From Paludibaculum sp. (lineage in GTDB: Bacteria > Acidobacteriota > Terriglobia > Bryobacterales > Bryobacteraceae), in NCBI GenBank assembly GCA_029973955.1, contig JARKQJ010000189.1:1-64000 (forward strand): DNA of 64,000 nucleotides. The letters are read 5' to 3'. The notes under the pieces were generated by a model, which searched no databases, was not told the origin of the DNA, and saw only the letters and a list, made by a program, of their open reading frames with translations. The position numbers and the translations under genes were made by a program. Below are positions 26,699 to 34,349 of this stretch, piece after piece (position 1 is the stretch's first letter; the number at the start of each line of letters is the position of its first letter).

Positions 26699-28936
26699 GT
26701 GACTACTGTTCAGACCACCCCCTGGGCCGGCTTCCGCCCCGGCCTCTGGCAACACGAAATCGACGTCCGCGACTTCATCCAGCAGAACATCGAACCCTAC
26801 GAGGGCGACGAATCCTTCCTCGCCCCTGCCACCCCTCGCACCAAGGCCCTCTGGGATCACCTCAATCAGCTCTTCGTCGAAGAGCGCAGGAAGGGCGTCC
26901 TCGACATCTCGCCCATTCCCGGCTCCATCACCGCCCACGGCCCCGGTTACATCGACAAGGACAACGAGATCATCGTCGGTCTGCAGACGGAAGCGCCGCT
27001 CAAGCGCGCCATCATGCCCAACGGCGGCCTGCGCATGGTCCTGACCGCGCTCAAGGCCTATGGCTATGAGCCCGACCCTCACGTCGTGGAAGCCTTCACC
27101 AAGTACCGCAAAACTCACAACGATGCTGTCTTCGACGCCTACACCGCTGACATCCGCCGCTGCCGCTCGTCTCATATTCTGACTGGCCTGCCGGACGCCT
27201 ACGGGCGGGGCCGCATTATCGGCGACTACCGCCGCGTCGCCCTCTATGGCGTCGCGCGCCTCATCGAAGTCAAAAAGCGCGAGAAAGATGCGCTCGATGC
27301 GGAAATGTCCACCGACGCGATCATCCGCGATCGCGAAGAGCTGGCCGAACAGATCCGCGCCCTCGGCGAACTCGCCCAAATGGCATCCTCCTACGGCTTC
27401 GACATCACCGTGCCCGCCGCTAACGCCCGCGAGGCCGTCCAGTGGCTCTACTTCGGCTACCTGGCGGCCGTCAAGGAACAGAACGGCGCGGCCATGAGCC
27501 TCGGCCGCACTTCCACCTTCCTCGACATCTACTTTCAGCGCGATCTCGCCGCCGGCCTCCTCACCGAGTCCCAGGCCCAGGAGATCGTCGACGACTTCGT
27601 AATCAAACTCCGCATCGTCCGCTTCCTCCGCAGTCCCGAGTACGACGAACTCTTCGCCGGCGATCCTACCTGGGTGACCGAATCCATCGGCGGCATGGGT
27701 GACGATGGGCGCCCTCTCGTGACCAGATCCTCCTTCCGCTTCCTTCAAACCCTATACAACCTCGGCCCCGCGCCCGAGCCCAACCTCACCATCTGGTACT
27801 CGCCCCGCCTCCCCGAAGGCTTCCGCCGCTTCGCCGCCAAGGCCGCCATCGATACCAGCTCCATCCAGTTCGAGAACGACGAGATCATGCGCCGCGCCTG
27901 GGGCGACGACGGCGCCATCGCCTGCTGCGTCTCCCCGATGCTGGTGGGCAAGCAGATGCAGTTCTTCGGCGCGCGCGCCAATATCGCCAAGCTGCTTCTC
28001 TACGCCATCAACGGCGGACGCGACGAGATCAGCGGTAAGCAGATCGGCCCCAAGGAACAGCCCGTGCAGGGCGAAGTTCTCGACTTCGACGACGTCATCG
28101 CCCGCTTCGAACGACTGATGGACTGGCTCGCCGGCGTCTACGTCAGCGCGATGAACGTCATCCACTACATGCACGACAAGTACGCCTACGAGCGTGTCGA
28201 AATGGCCCTCCACGACTATGCCCCCCTCCGCACCATGGCCTTCGGCATGGCCGGTCTCTCGGTTGCGGCCGATTCACTCTCCGCCATACGCCACGCCAAA
28301 GTCACTCCAGTTCGCGACGAGTCCGGCCTCGTCACCGACTTCATCACCGAGGGCGACTACCCCCAGTTCGGCAACAACGACAACCGCGTCGATCAGCTCG
28401 CCACCTGGATCGTCTCCACCTTTATGAAGAAGTTGCGCAAGTACCCCACCTACCGCAACGCCCTCCACACCCAATCCGTCCTTACCATCACCTCAAACGT
28501 CGTCTATGGCAAAGCAACCGGCAACACCCCGGACGGCCGCCGCCGCGGCGAGCCCTTCGCCCCCGGAGCCAATCCCATGTACGGCCGCGAAAAGCACGGC
28601 CTGCACGCCTCCGCGGCCTCCGTCGCCAAAATCCCTTACCGCGACGCCGCTGACGGCATCAGCCTCACTGCGACACTCGTCCCCCAAAGCCTCGGCCGCG
28701 TCTCCGAGGACCGCATCGAGAATCTCACCTCCATCCTCGATGCCTTCTTCAGCGTCACCGGCTACCACATGAACGTCAACGTGCTCAATCGGGAAACGCT
28801 CCTCGATGCCATGGAGCATCCCGAAAACTACCCACACCTCACCATCCGCGTCTCCGGATACGCCGTCAACTTCGTCCGCCTGACTCGCGAGCAGCAACTC
28901 GACGTCATCCGCCGCACTTTCCATTCGGTAAGTTGA
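26699..28936 (+). CDS. pflB: Pyruvate formate-lyase (formate C-acetyltransferase)
   Basis: A 745-residue glycyl-radical enzyme splitting pyruvate with CoA into acetyl-CoA and formate. The catalytic Cys pair is Cys409-Cys410 in [20 protein letters not shown], and the radical glycine is Gly720 in [17 protein letters not shown]. Both match true PFL closely, unlike glycerol dehydratase or choline lyase paralogues. Length is normal. Translation starts with GTG at 26699 behind GGAGGA. The activating enzyme follows after one base, and pta-ackA precede it, giving a full pyruvate-to-acetate route. PFL is oxygen sensitive, so the cluster probably works in anoxic soil zones. No formate channel or formate dehydrogenase gene is seen in the window. 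Confidence 0.95.
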   Translation: MTTVQTTPWAGFRPGLWQHEIDVRDFIQQNIEPYEGDESFLAPATPRTKALWDHLNQLFVEERRKGVLDISPIPGSITAHGPGYIDKDNEIIVGLQTEAPLKRAIMPNGGLRMVLTALKAYGYEPDPHVVEAFTKYRKTHNDAVFDAYTADIRRCRSSHILTGLPDAYGRGRIIGDYRRVALYGVARLIEVKKREKDALDAEMSTDAIIRDREELAEQIRALGELAQMASSYGFDITVPAANAREAVQWLYFGYLAAVKEQNGAAMSLGRTSTFLDIYFQRDLAAGLLTESQAQEIVDDFVIKLRIVRFLRSPEYDELFAGDPTWVTESIGGMGDDGRPLVTRSSFRFLQTLYNLGPAPEPNLTIWYSPRLPEGFRRFAAKAAIDTSSIQFENDEIMRRAWGDDGAIACCVSPMLVGKQMQFFGARANIAKLLLYAINGGRDEISGKQIGPKEQPVQGEVLDFDDVIARFERLMDWLAGVYVSAMNVIHYMHDKYAYERVEMALHDYAPLRTMAFGMAGLSVAADSLSAIRHAKVTPVRDESGLVTDFITEGDYPQFGNNDNRVDQLATWIVSTFMKKLRKYPTYRNALHTQSVLTITSNVVYGKATGNTPDGRRRGEPFAPGANPMYGREKHGLHASAASVAKIPYRDAADGISLTATLVPQSLGRVSEDRIENLTSILDAFFSVTGYHMNVNVLNRETLLDAMEHPENYPHLTIRVSGYAVNFVRLTREQQLDVIRRTFHSVS

Positions 28937-28937
28937 C

Positions 28938-29768
28938 ATGAGCGAATCAGCCAAACTCGAAGCCAGCAGTCCCTATGAACTCCGCACTGGGCAGGCCAGT
29001 CATGTCTCCGAGCAGGAGGTGCAGGCCGCACTCGTCTCCGGCGAGCTCGGCTTCTTCCACTCCTTCACCACCGGCTCCACTCTCGATGGCCCCGGCGTCC
29101 GTATCGTCGCCTGGCTCACCGGCTGCCAGTTCAAGTGCCTCTACTGCCACAACCCGGACACCTGGAAGCTGACCAACGGTATCCCCGTGCCGCTCGCCCG
29201 CGCTGTGAGCCAACTCCGCAAGTACCGCGCGGGCCTTAACGTGATGCGCGGAGGCCTCACCATCAGCGGCGGTGAACCGCTCATGCAGCACAAGTTCGTC
29301 TGCCGCCTCTTTGAAGCAGCCAAACAACTTGGTATCCACACCGCCCTCGATACCAACGGCGCTCTCGGCCATCGCCTCACCGACGATCAGCTTCGTCTCG
29401 CCGACCTCGTCCTCCTCGACATCAAATCCTGGACCCCCGAGCGCCACCAGCGCCTGGTCTCCGCCCCTGTTGAGCCCGTCCTCGAGTTCGCCCGCCGCCT
29501 CGCCGACGCCTCGCGCCCCATGTGGATCCGCTACGTCTTCGTGCCCGGCTACTCCGACGGCTACGACGACATCGCCCGTATCGCTGAGTTCGCCAAATCC
29601 CTTGGCAACGTCCAGCGCGTCGATGTCCTTCCCTTTCACCAGATGGGCGGCTTCAAGTGGAAAGAACTCGGCATGGACTACGCGCTCGCCGACGTTGAGC
29701 CCCCTGAGCCCGCCGCCACCGAACGCGCCTGCCAGATCTTCCGCGCCGCGGGCCTCAGAGCCTACTAG
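28938..29768 (+). CDS. pflA: Pyruvate formate-lyase activating enzyme
   Basis: A 276-residue radical-SAM enzyme that installs the glycyl radical on PFL. The cluster motif CQFKCLYC has Cys63, Cys67 and Cys70, followed by HNPDTWKL as in PFL activases. STLDGPGVRIVAWLTG before it, and LTISGGEPLMQ and HTALDTNGAL after it, are also typical. Compared with the Escherichia coli enzyme there is an N-terminal extension of about 38 residues without a recognised domain. It begins one base after the pfl stop codon, so it is translationally coupled. Its stop lies nine bases from the convergent regulator gene. Confidence 0.93.
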   Translation: MSESAKLEASSPYELRTGQASHVSEQEVQAALVSGELGFFHSFTTGSTLDGPGVRIVAWLTGCQFKCLYCHNPDTWKLTNGIPVPLARAVSQLRKYRAGLNVMRGGLTISGGEPLMQHKFVCRLFEAAKQLGIHTALDTNGALGHRLTDDQLRLADLVLLDIKSWTPERHQRLVSAPVEPVLEFARRLADASRPMWIRYVFVPGYSDGYDDIARIAEFAKSLGNVQRVDVLPFHQMGGFKWKELGMDYALADVEPPEPAATERACQIFRAAGLRAY

Positions 29769-29777
29769 TCGCGGCGT

Positions 29778-31916
29778 TCACGCGCGCTTCACCCCAAGCT
29801 TCGCCATCCGTCCCCGCAGCGTATTCGGATGCAACCCCAGAATCTCCGCCGCGCCGCCCGGCCCGGCAATCTGCCCATGCGTCCTCTTGAGCGTCTGTTC
29901 GATGTGCCGCCGCTCCATCGCATCCAGGGTCATGAACTCGCCCCCCTCATCCAACTCCGAATGCCCGTTGCCCCTAGGCGCTACATCACTAGGCATCGTC
30001 AGTACTTGCCCCTGGCTGGTAATCACCGCCCGCTCCAGGACATTCTCAAGTTCCCGTACGTTGCCCGGCCAATCCCTCTCCGTCAGCTGCCGGATCACCG
30101 ACATTGGAATCTCTCTTACCGGCCGTCCATGCTTCTGGCTCAGGCGCTGCACCAGGAAGTGCGCCAGCATGGGAATGTCCTCCCGTCTCTCCCTCAGCGG
30201 GGGCACGCTGATCGGAAATACCATCAGCCGGTAATAGAGGTCCTCCCGGAACCTACCCGAAATCACGTCCTGCTTCAAGTTCCTGTTCGTCGAAGCGATC
30301 ACGCGCACGTCTGCCCTTCGCGTCTTCGTGCCGCCCACCCGGTCAAACTCCCCTTCCTGCAACACCCGCAGCAGCTTCGCCTGCACATCCAGCGCCAGTT
30401 CCCCAATCTCGTCCAGCAGCAGCGTCCCTCCCTCCGCCAGTTCAAACCGCCCCTGCTTCGCACGGTCCGCGCCTGTGAACGCCCCCCGCTCGTGTCCGAA
30501 CAACTCGCTCTCGATCAGGCTCGGAGGCAGCGCCGCGCAGTTCACCCGCACGAACGGCATCTGGCTGCGCACGCTCGCTTTGTGTATCGCACGCGCCACC
30601 AACTCCTTGCCCACTCCTGTCTCTCCTTCAATCAGAACAGTTGCCGTCGTCGAAGCCACCTGCGCGATCTTGTGCAGGACATACTTCACAGCGTCGCTCT
30701 TGCCCACGAACTCGCTAGAGTCCACCGTCCCTTCGAACTCCAGACGCAAGTACTGGTTCTCCGCCTCCAACTGCTCCTTCAGAGCCTTCAGTTCAGCCAA
30801 CGCCGCGTCCCTTGCCCGTTCCGTTGTTAACTTCTCCGTCAGATCGATCCCAACGCTCAACAGACCGGTTACTTCCCCGTCCTGCCCACGAACCACCGCG
30901 CTCCACCAGTGCACTCTCCGCAGATCTCCATCCTTCCCCAGCAGCCCGGCCTGCAATTGCTCCGGCCCCTCTCCTTGAATCCCCTTCTCGAAAAGCACCT
31001 CCAGTTCTGCCCGCTCTCCTGGTGGAAGGAATTTCGAAAACGGCCCACCCACCAACTCCTCCTGCGTGCATCCCGTCACAGCCTGCAAATGTGGATTAGC
31101 ATACTCCACGATCCCCTCTCTGTCGCACGCCACAACCAGAAGAGACACGCTCTCCAGCAACGACCGCCACTTCCGCTCGTTCGCCACAATCTCCCTGCTC
31201 AGCGCGATCGACTTCACTGCGTCTCGCACAATGTCGTGGCTCATCACTAGAGCAAGCGCTATGAATGCATGGGTGTAGAGCGCCGGACCATCGACCCATC
31301 CTCTGTTCACAGCCAGGCCGTATGGATACGCCACCAGCAGGAGTGGGCCAATTCCAATGCTGTACGCGAGCGCCCGGCCCCGGGACTCCCGTTTCCTCCA
31401 GAGAACGACGCCTACGCCGGCCAGGTATGCAACCGTCAGCAGCGTATACAAGTTCCCTACCAGCAGCAGAGGGTGGCGCGTCCCCTGCAGGAGGTTCATC
31501 GTGCCTCCACCCAGCATTTTGACGCTCCGGATTCCCCAAATCCGATCGAAGACCATGCTGTGAGGCAGCAGAAGATGGGTGAGGGCCGTGAATGCACCAA
31601 GCCCTGTCAGGAAGCCCGCAATCCTCCTTTCTTTGATTCCCGCGTACTCCCGCGCAAACCACACCAGCGCTATGGCGTATGCCAGGATCAACCCCAGCAT
31701 CAGCTTTATCCCAAACACCAAATCCGGTATCGAAGCCGACAGGTACCGCCATGGCGCCGCAAATGCCCCACCCGCCACCAGTACACCCAGCAAGAAAAAC
31801 AAAACATTCAACTTCCGGCGCACTGAGTGCCAGGCCAACATCAGGTGGAATACGGCCACCGACAAAACCACCGCTCCCATCATCAGTTCAAACAGCACGA
31901 AAGGCGGCAGTACCAT
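29778..31916 (-). CDS. Membrane-bound PAS/AAA+ sigma-54-dependent activator
   Basis: A 712-residue one-component regulator. Residues 1-230 hold seven or eight hydrophobic helices, a possible sensory membrane domain. A PAS domain covers about 248-360 (WRSLLESVSLLVVACDREGI), then a coiled coil to about 395. The AAA+ domain has Walker A GETGVGKE (431-438), the sigma-54 contact loop GAFTGA (478-483) and Walker B LLLDEIGE (499-506). A Fis-type helix-turn-helix ends the protein (IAGPGGAAEILGLHPNTLRG). No receiver domain is present. The frame is open 59 codons upstream, but the ATG at 31916 begins the first membrane helix; neither start has a good ribosome site. It is convergent with the fermentation cluster and divergent from a unit with a sigma-54-type promoter, so either could be its target. 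Confidence 0.88.
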   Translation of the reverse strand: MVLPPFVLFELMMGAVVLSVAVFHLMLAWHSVRRKLNVLFFLLGVLVAGGAFAAPWRYLSASIPDLVFGIKLMLGLILAYAIALVWFAREYAGIKERRIAGFLTGLGAFTALTHLLLPHSMVFDRIWGIRSVKMLGGGTMNLLQGTRHPLLLVGNLYTLLTVAYLAGVGVVLWRKRESRGRALAYSIGIGPLLLVAYPYGLAVNRGWVDGPALYTHAFIALALVMSHDIVRDAVKSIALSREIVANERKWRSLLESVSLLVVACDREGIVEYANPHLQAVTGCTQEELVGGPFSKFLPPGERAELEVLFEKGIQGEGPEQLQAGLLGKDGDLRRVHWWSAVVRGQDGEVTGLLSVGIDLTEKLTTERARDAALAELKALKEQLEAENQYLRLEFEGTVDSSEFVGKSDAVKYVLHKIAQVASTTATVLIEGETGVGKELVARAIHKASVRSQMPFVRVNCAALPPSLIESELFGHERGAFTGADRAKQGRFELAEGGTLLLDEIGELALDVQAKLLRVLQEGEFDRVGGTKTRRADVRVIASTNRNLKQDVISGRFREDLYYRLMVFPISVPPLRERREDIPMLAHFLVQRLSQKHGRPVREIPMSVIRQLTERDWPGNVRELENVLERAVITSQGQVLTMPSDVAPRGNGHSELDEGGEFMTLDAMERRHIEQTLKRTHGQIAGPGGAAEILGLHPNTLRGRMAKLGVKRA

Positions 31917-32128
31917 GGAGGATCTTATTGTACTCCTGGTGCTTTGGCATTCTAAGCCCCATGTGCCCATATTTGGTTTCAATACGAAATCTGGAATCTC
32001 CCCCTCGCGAGAACGCGGTGCGCTGAAAACGCTAACCCACACAACTGACGCCACTTGATGCGAAACCCGCATTTGGCACCCAATGTGCATCATTGTTCCC
32101 GATTGGGCTGGTCCCCTCGGAGCGTCAA
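31917..32128. other. Divergent regulatory region between the sigma-54 activator and the monooxygenase gene
   Basis: This 212-base spacer holds the plus-strand -24/-12 promoter at 32073-32089. Immediately upstream of it is the inverted repeat ATGCG-AAACC-CGCAT (32058-32072), which abuts the -24 element and could bind a repressor or activator. A weaker minus-strand GG-N10-GC pair (31947-31960) faces the activator gene but fits the consensus poorly. No small gene is evident. Confidence 0.45.
32073..32089 (+). promoter_or_regulatory. Probable sigma-54 (-24/-12) promoter
   Basis: TTGGCACCCAATGTGCA matches the -24 element TTGGCAC and has a GTGCA -12 element, with exactly ten bases between GG (32075-32076) and GC (32087-32088). 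Transcription would start near 32100, about 29 bases before the ATG at 32129. The sigma-54 activator gene is the divergent neighbour. This is the better of the two such sites in the window. Confidence 0.6.
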
Positions 32129-32515
32129 ATGCCCTCCCCCAGTGCGAAGCCTTGTTCCATAGTGATCGAATTCACACTCAAGCCCGGCAAGCGCCGTGAG
32201 TTCTCGCGTTCCTTCGAGGACTTTATCGGGCATGAGCGCGACGGCCACATCCGAACCACCGTCTTTGAAGATCGAGAAGAACCCGGCCACATGGTATGGA
32301 TGGCCGACTGGCAGGACCGCGCCCCTGCCGAAGAGTATCTCCACAGCGAACAATTCGGGATTCTACTCGGCGCCATCCGTGTCCTGAGTTCCGATGCCTC
32401 GTACCGCCTCATCGCCGAATCCAGCGAGCCTGGGAACTTCCCACTTCTTCCAACCGAACGCCGTCCCTCCAATCAGGAGTACATCGAGTTCGATCCCACT
32501 CGCCTGCGGTCGTGA
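32129..32515 (+). CDS. Antibiotic-biosynthesis-monooxygenase-type (quinol monooxygenase-like) protein
   Basis: A 128-residue protein with one dimeric alpha/beta-barrel (ABM) domain. IEFTLKPGKRREFSRSFEDF begins the first strand and helix, and GHIRTTVFEDREEPGHMVWM the middle strands, followed by the helix PAEEYLHSEQFGILLGAI. Such small cytoplasmic proteins are cofactor-free monooxygenases acting on quinols, or have unknown roles. The chosen ATG follows GGAG by seven bases. The sigma-54-type promoter lies directly upstream, and three small exported-protein genes follow on the same strand with short gaps. The real substrate is unknown. Confidence 0.7.
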   Translation: MPSPSAKPCSIVIEFTLKPGKRREFSRSFEDFIGHERDGHIRTTVFEDREEPGHMVWMADWQDRAPAEEYLHSEQFGILLGAIRVLSSDASYRLIAESSEPGNFPLLPTERRPSNQEYIEFDPTRLRS

Positions 32516-32550
32516 AACCTGTCACCCCCTATGATCAAGGATCCTCAGCT

Positions 32551-33051
32551 ATGAAACTCAAGACCTTTTCGCTCACCGTCATCGCGCTCATTTCGGGCGC
32601 TCTCCTCGCCCCCGCTCAGCAGGCGCCATCTGCCGCCGAGAACAAGGAAGCCAATCTCAAAGCCTACGTCGACCTCCTCCGCAAGGACGTCAAGAAGGAG
32701 AAGGTCAGCATCCTGACTGACCTGATGAACCTCACGCCTGACGAGGCCGCCAAGTTCTGGCCCATCTATAACGACTACGACAAGGCCCTCACCGTCCTCG
32801 CCGACGAACGCGTGGCCCTCATCAAGCTTTACGCCGACAGCTACGGCAACCTGACCCCCGCCATCGCCACCAAACTCGCCACGGGCGCCCTGGACCTCGA
32901 TGCCAAGCGCAACCAACTCAAGCGCGAGTATGTTCACAAGTTCAGCCAGGCGATCAGCCCGATCCTCGCCGCTCGCTTCCTTCAAATCGAGAACCAGATC
33001 GAGAAGATCCTCGATCTTCAAATCGCATCCAGCCTGCCGGTCATTGAATAG
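32551..33051 (+). CDS. Small exported helical protein, Spy/CpxP-like
   Basis: A 166-residue protein with a Sec signal peptide (MKLKTFSLTVIALISGALLAPAQQ). The mature part is almost entirely helical and charged. The segment LMNLTPDEAAKFWPIYNDYD resembles the LTxxQ-type helix hairpins of periplasmic Spy/CpxP chaperones, and a second helix ends with AISPILAARFLQIENQIEKI, a pattern also seen in that group. Similarity is by layout rather than a fixed motif, so the call is tentative. It lies 35 bases after the monooxygenase gene and 17 before the next, and likely shares their transcript. Confidence 0.6.
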   Translation: MKLKTFSLTVIALISGALLAPAQQAPSAAENKEANLKAYVDLLRKDVKKEKVSILTDLMNLTPDEAAKFWPIYNDYDKALTVLADERVALIKLYADSYGNLTPAIATKLATGALDLDAKRNQLKREYVHKFSQAISPILAARFLQIENQIEKILDLQIASSLPVIE

Positions 33052-33068
33052 CTCAAGGAGTATCCGCC

Positions 33069-33629
33069 ATGAAACCGATCTCTCTTTTCGCCGCTATCCT
33101 CATCCTCGCTGCCCTGGTCCCGCCTGCCTCCGCCGAAATCACTATCCCCGCGGGCACTCAGATCATTGTCCGGACCATCGACCCCATCGACGGCAACACG
33201 GCCAAGGCCGGTACACGCTTCCGCGCCAGCATCGATGATGCGGTCCTCGTCGGCAGCGAAACCGCCATTCCCCGCGGCGCGGCGGCCACTCTGGAAGTCG
33301 TCTCCATTGAAAAGGGTAAGGAGATGGCCCTCCGCCTCCGTGAAGTCAATATCGATGGCAAAGCCTACGGCCTCTCCACCGAATTCTCCGACGTGGACGC
33401 CAAGGGGACCAGCAAGACCAAGAAAGCCGTTCGCCGCGGCGTCGGCCTGGGCGCTATTGGTGCCGGCATCGGTGCTCTTGCCGGCGGCGGCAGCGGCGCG
33501 GCTATCGGCGCTGTCGTCGGCGGTGGTGTCGGCGCCATCTCCGCCGCCGGCTCCAAAGGCAAGCAGATCAACGTGCCCTCCGAAACCCGTCTCATCTTCG
33601 CTCTCAAAGCCGCGGTTCCCATGAAGTAG
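33069..33629 (+). CDS. Exported protein with glycine-zipper segment
   Basis: A 186-residue protein with a signal peptide (MKPISLFAAILILAALVPPASA). The middle part is beta-rich (ITIPAGTQIIVRTIDPIDG, then LVGSETAIPRGAAATLEVVS). Residues of about 121-160 form a glycine zipper (GVGLGAIGAGIGALAGGGSG and on), a pattern that packs helices in membranes or oligomers. The end returns to a beta pattern (NVPSETRLIFALKAAVPMK). The whole looks like an envelope protein, perhaps forming outer-membrane assemblies. No function can be assigned. AAGGAG lies before the ATG, and the next gene starts ten bases after the stop. Confidence 0.65.
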   Translation: MKPISLFAAILILAALVPPASAEITIPAGTQIIVRTIDPIDGNTAKAGTRFRASIDDAVLVGSETAIPRGAAATLEVVSIEKGKEMALRLREVNIDGKAYGLSTEFSDVDAKGTSKTKKAVRRGVGLGAIGAGIGALAGGGSGAAIGAVVGGGVGAISAAGSKGKQINVPSETRLIFALKAAVPMK

Positions 33630-33639
33630 GAATTCACCC

Positions 33640-34305
33640 ATGAGACCCCTCGCCATTGCTATCCTCGCCGCCGCCTGCGCTGCCGCGCAGACCTCCGCCC
33701 CCGATGTCCAGCAGCGCCTTGCCGCTGTCAAGCAGGCCATCGCCGAGAACAGGCAACGCCTCCAGGCCTATACCTGGACCGAATCCACCGAACTCAGCCT
33801 CAAAGGCGAGGTCAAAAAAGTGGACCAGAAGGAGTGCCACTACGGCCCCGACGGCAAAGTGGTCAAGGTCCCCATCACTGCACCTGAGGAGAAAAAGGCC
33901 CCTCGCGGCCTCAAAGGGAAGGTGGTTGCCAAGAAGGTCGACGAGTTCAAAGACTATATGGACCGTTTTGGCAGCCTGATTAGCCGCTACGTTCCGCCGG
34001 ACCCAGCCAGCCTCCAGCAGGCGCAGGCGTCCGGCAAAGCCACTCTCGACAAGGCCGAGGGCACGCTCGTCTTCAACGACTACGCCAAGCCCGGTGACAA
34101 AGTCACCTTCGCCTTCGATCCCGCTGCCAGGAGGCTTCGCTCCTTCAGCGTCTCAACTTACCTGGACGGGCCCGAAGACAAAGTGGGGATGGATGCCCGA
34201 TTCTCCTCGCTCGCCGATGGCACAAACTTCGTCGAGGAATCTATCCTTACCTCGGCCAGCAAGCAACTGAAGATCAAGACAACGAACTTCGGCCACAAAA
34301 AATAA
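33640..34305 (+). CDS. Hypothetical exported protein
   Basis: A 221-residue protein with a signal peptide (MRPLAIAILAAACAAAQT). The mature part begins with a charged helix (VQQRLAAVKQAIAENRQRLQ) and then alternates strands and loops, including YTWTESTELSLKGEVKKVDQ and FNDYAKPGDKVTFAFDPAAR. This suggests a beta-sandwich or half-barrel that could bind lipid, but no named family was recognised. It is the last of three small exported proteins behind the monooxygenase gene. The gap to the GH63 gene is 44 bases. Confidence 0.6.
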   Translation: MRPLAIAILAAACAAAQTSAPDVQQRLAAVKQAIAENRQRLQAYTWTESTELSLKGEVKKVDQKECHYGPDGKVVKVPITAPEEKKAPRGLKGKVVAKKVDEFKDYMDRFGSLISRYVPPDPASLQQAQASGKATLDKAEGTLVFNDYAKPGDKVTFAFDPAARRLRSFSVSTYLDGPEDKVGMDARFSSLADGTNFVEESILTSASKQLKIKTTNFGHKK

Positions 34306-34349
34306 CAATGAAACCGAAGCGGGCGCACAATCGATCAGGAGGCAACTAG

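Noticed and set aside
26699-28936. Glycerol or diol dehydratase, or choline trimethylamine-lyase, instead of PFL
   Set aside because: The double Cys in ACCVSPM and the whole surrounding stretch are specific to pyruvate formate-lyase; the paralogues have a single catalytic Cys.
31947-31960. Minus-strand GG-N10-GC before the activator gene
   Set aside because: TGGGGCT and ATGCC match the -24 and -12 elements too weakly to call autoregulation.
31917-32093. A 59-codon N-terminal extension of the sigma-54 activator
   Set aside because: The extra residues show no domain, run through the promoter region of the divergent gene, and the ATG at 31916 opens directly into the first membrane helix.
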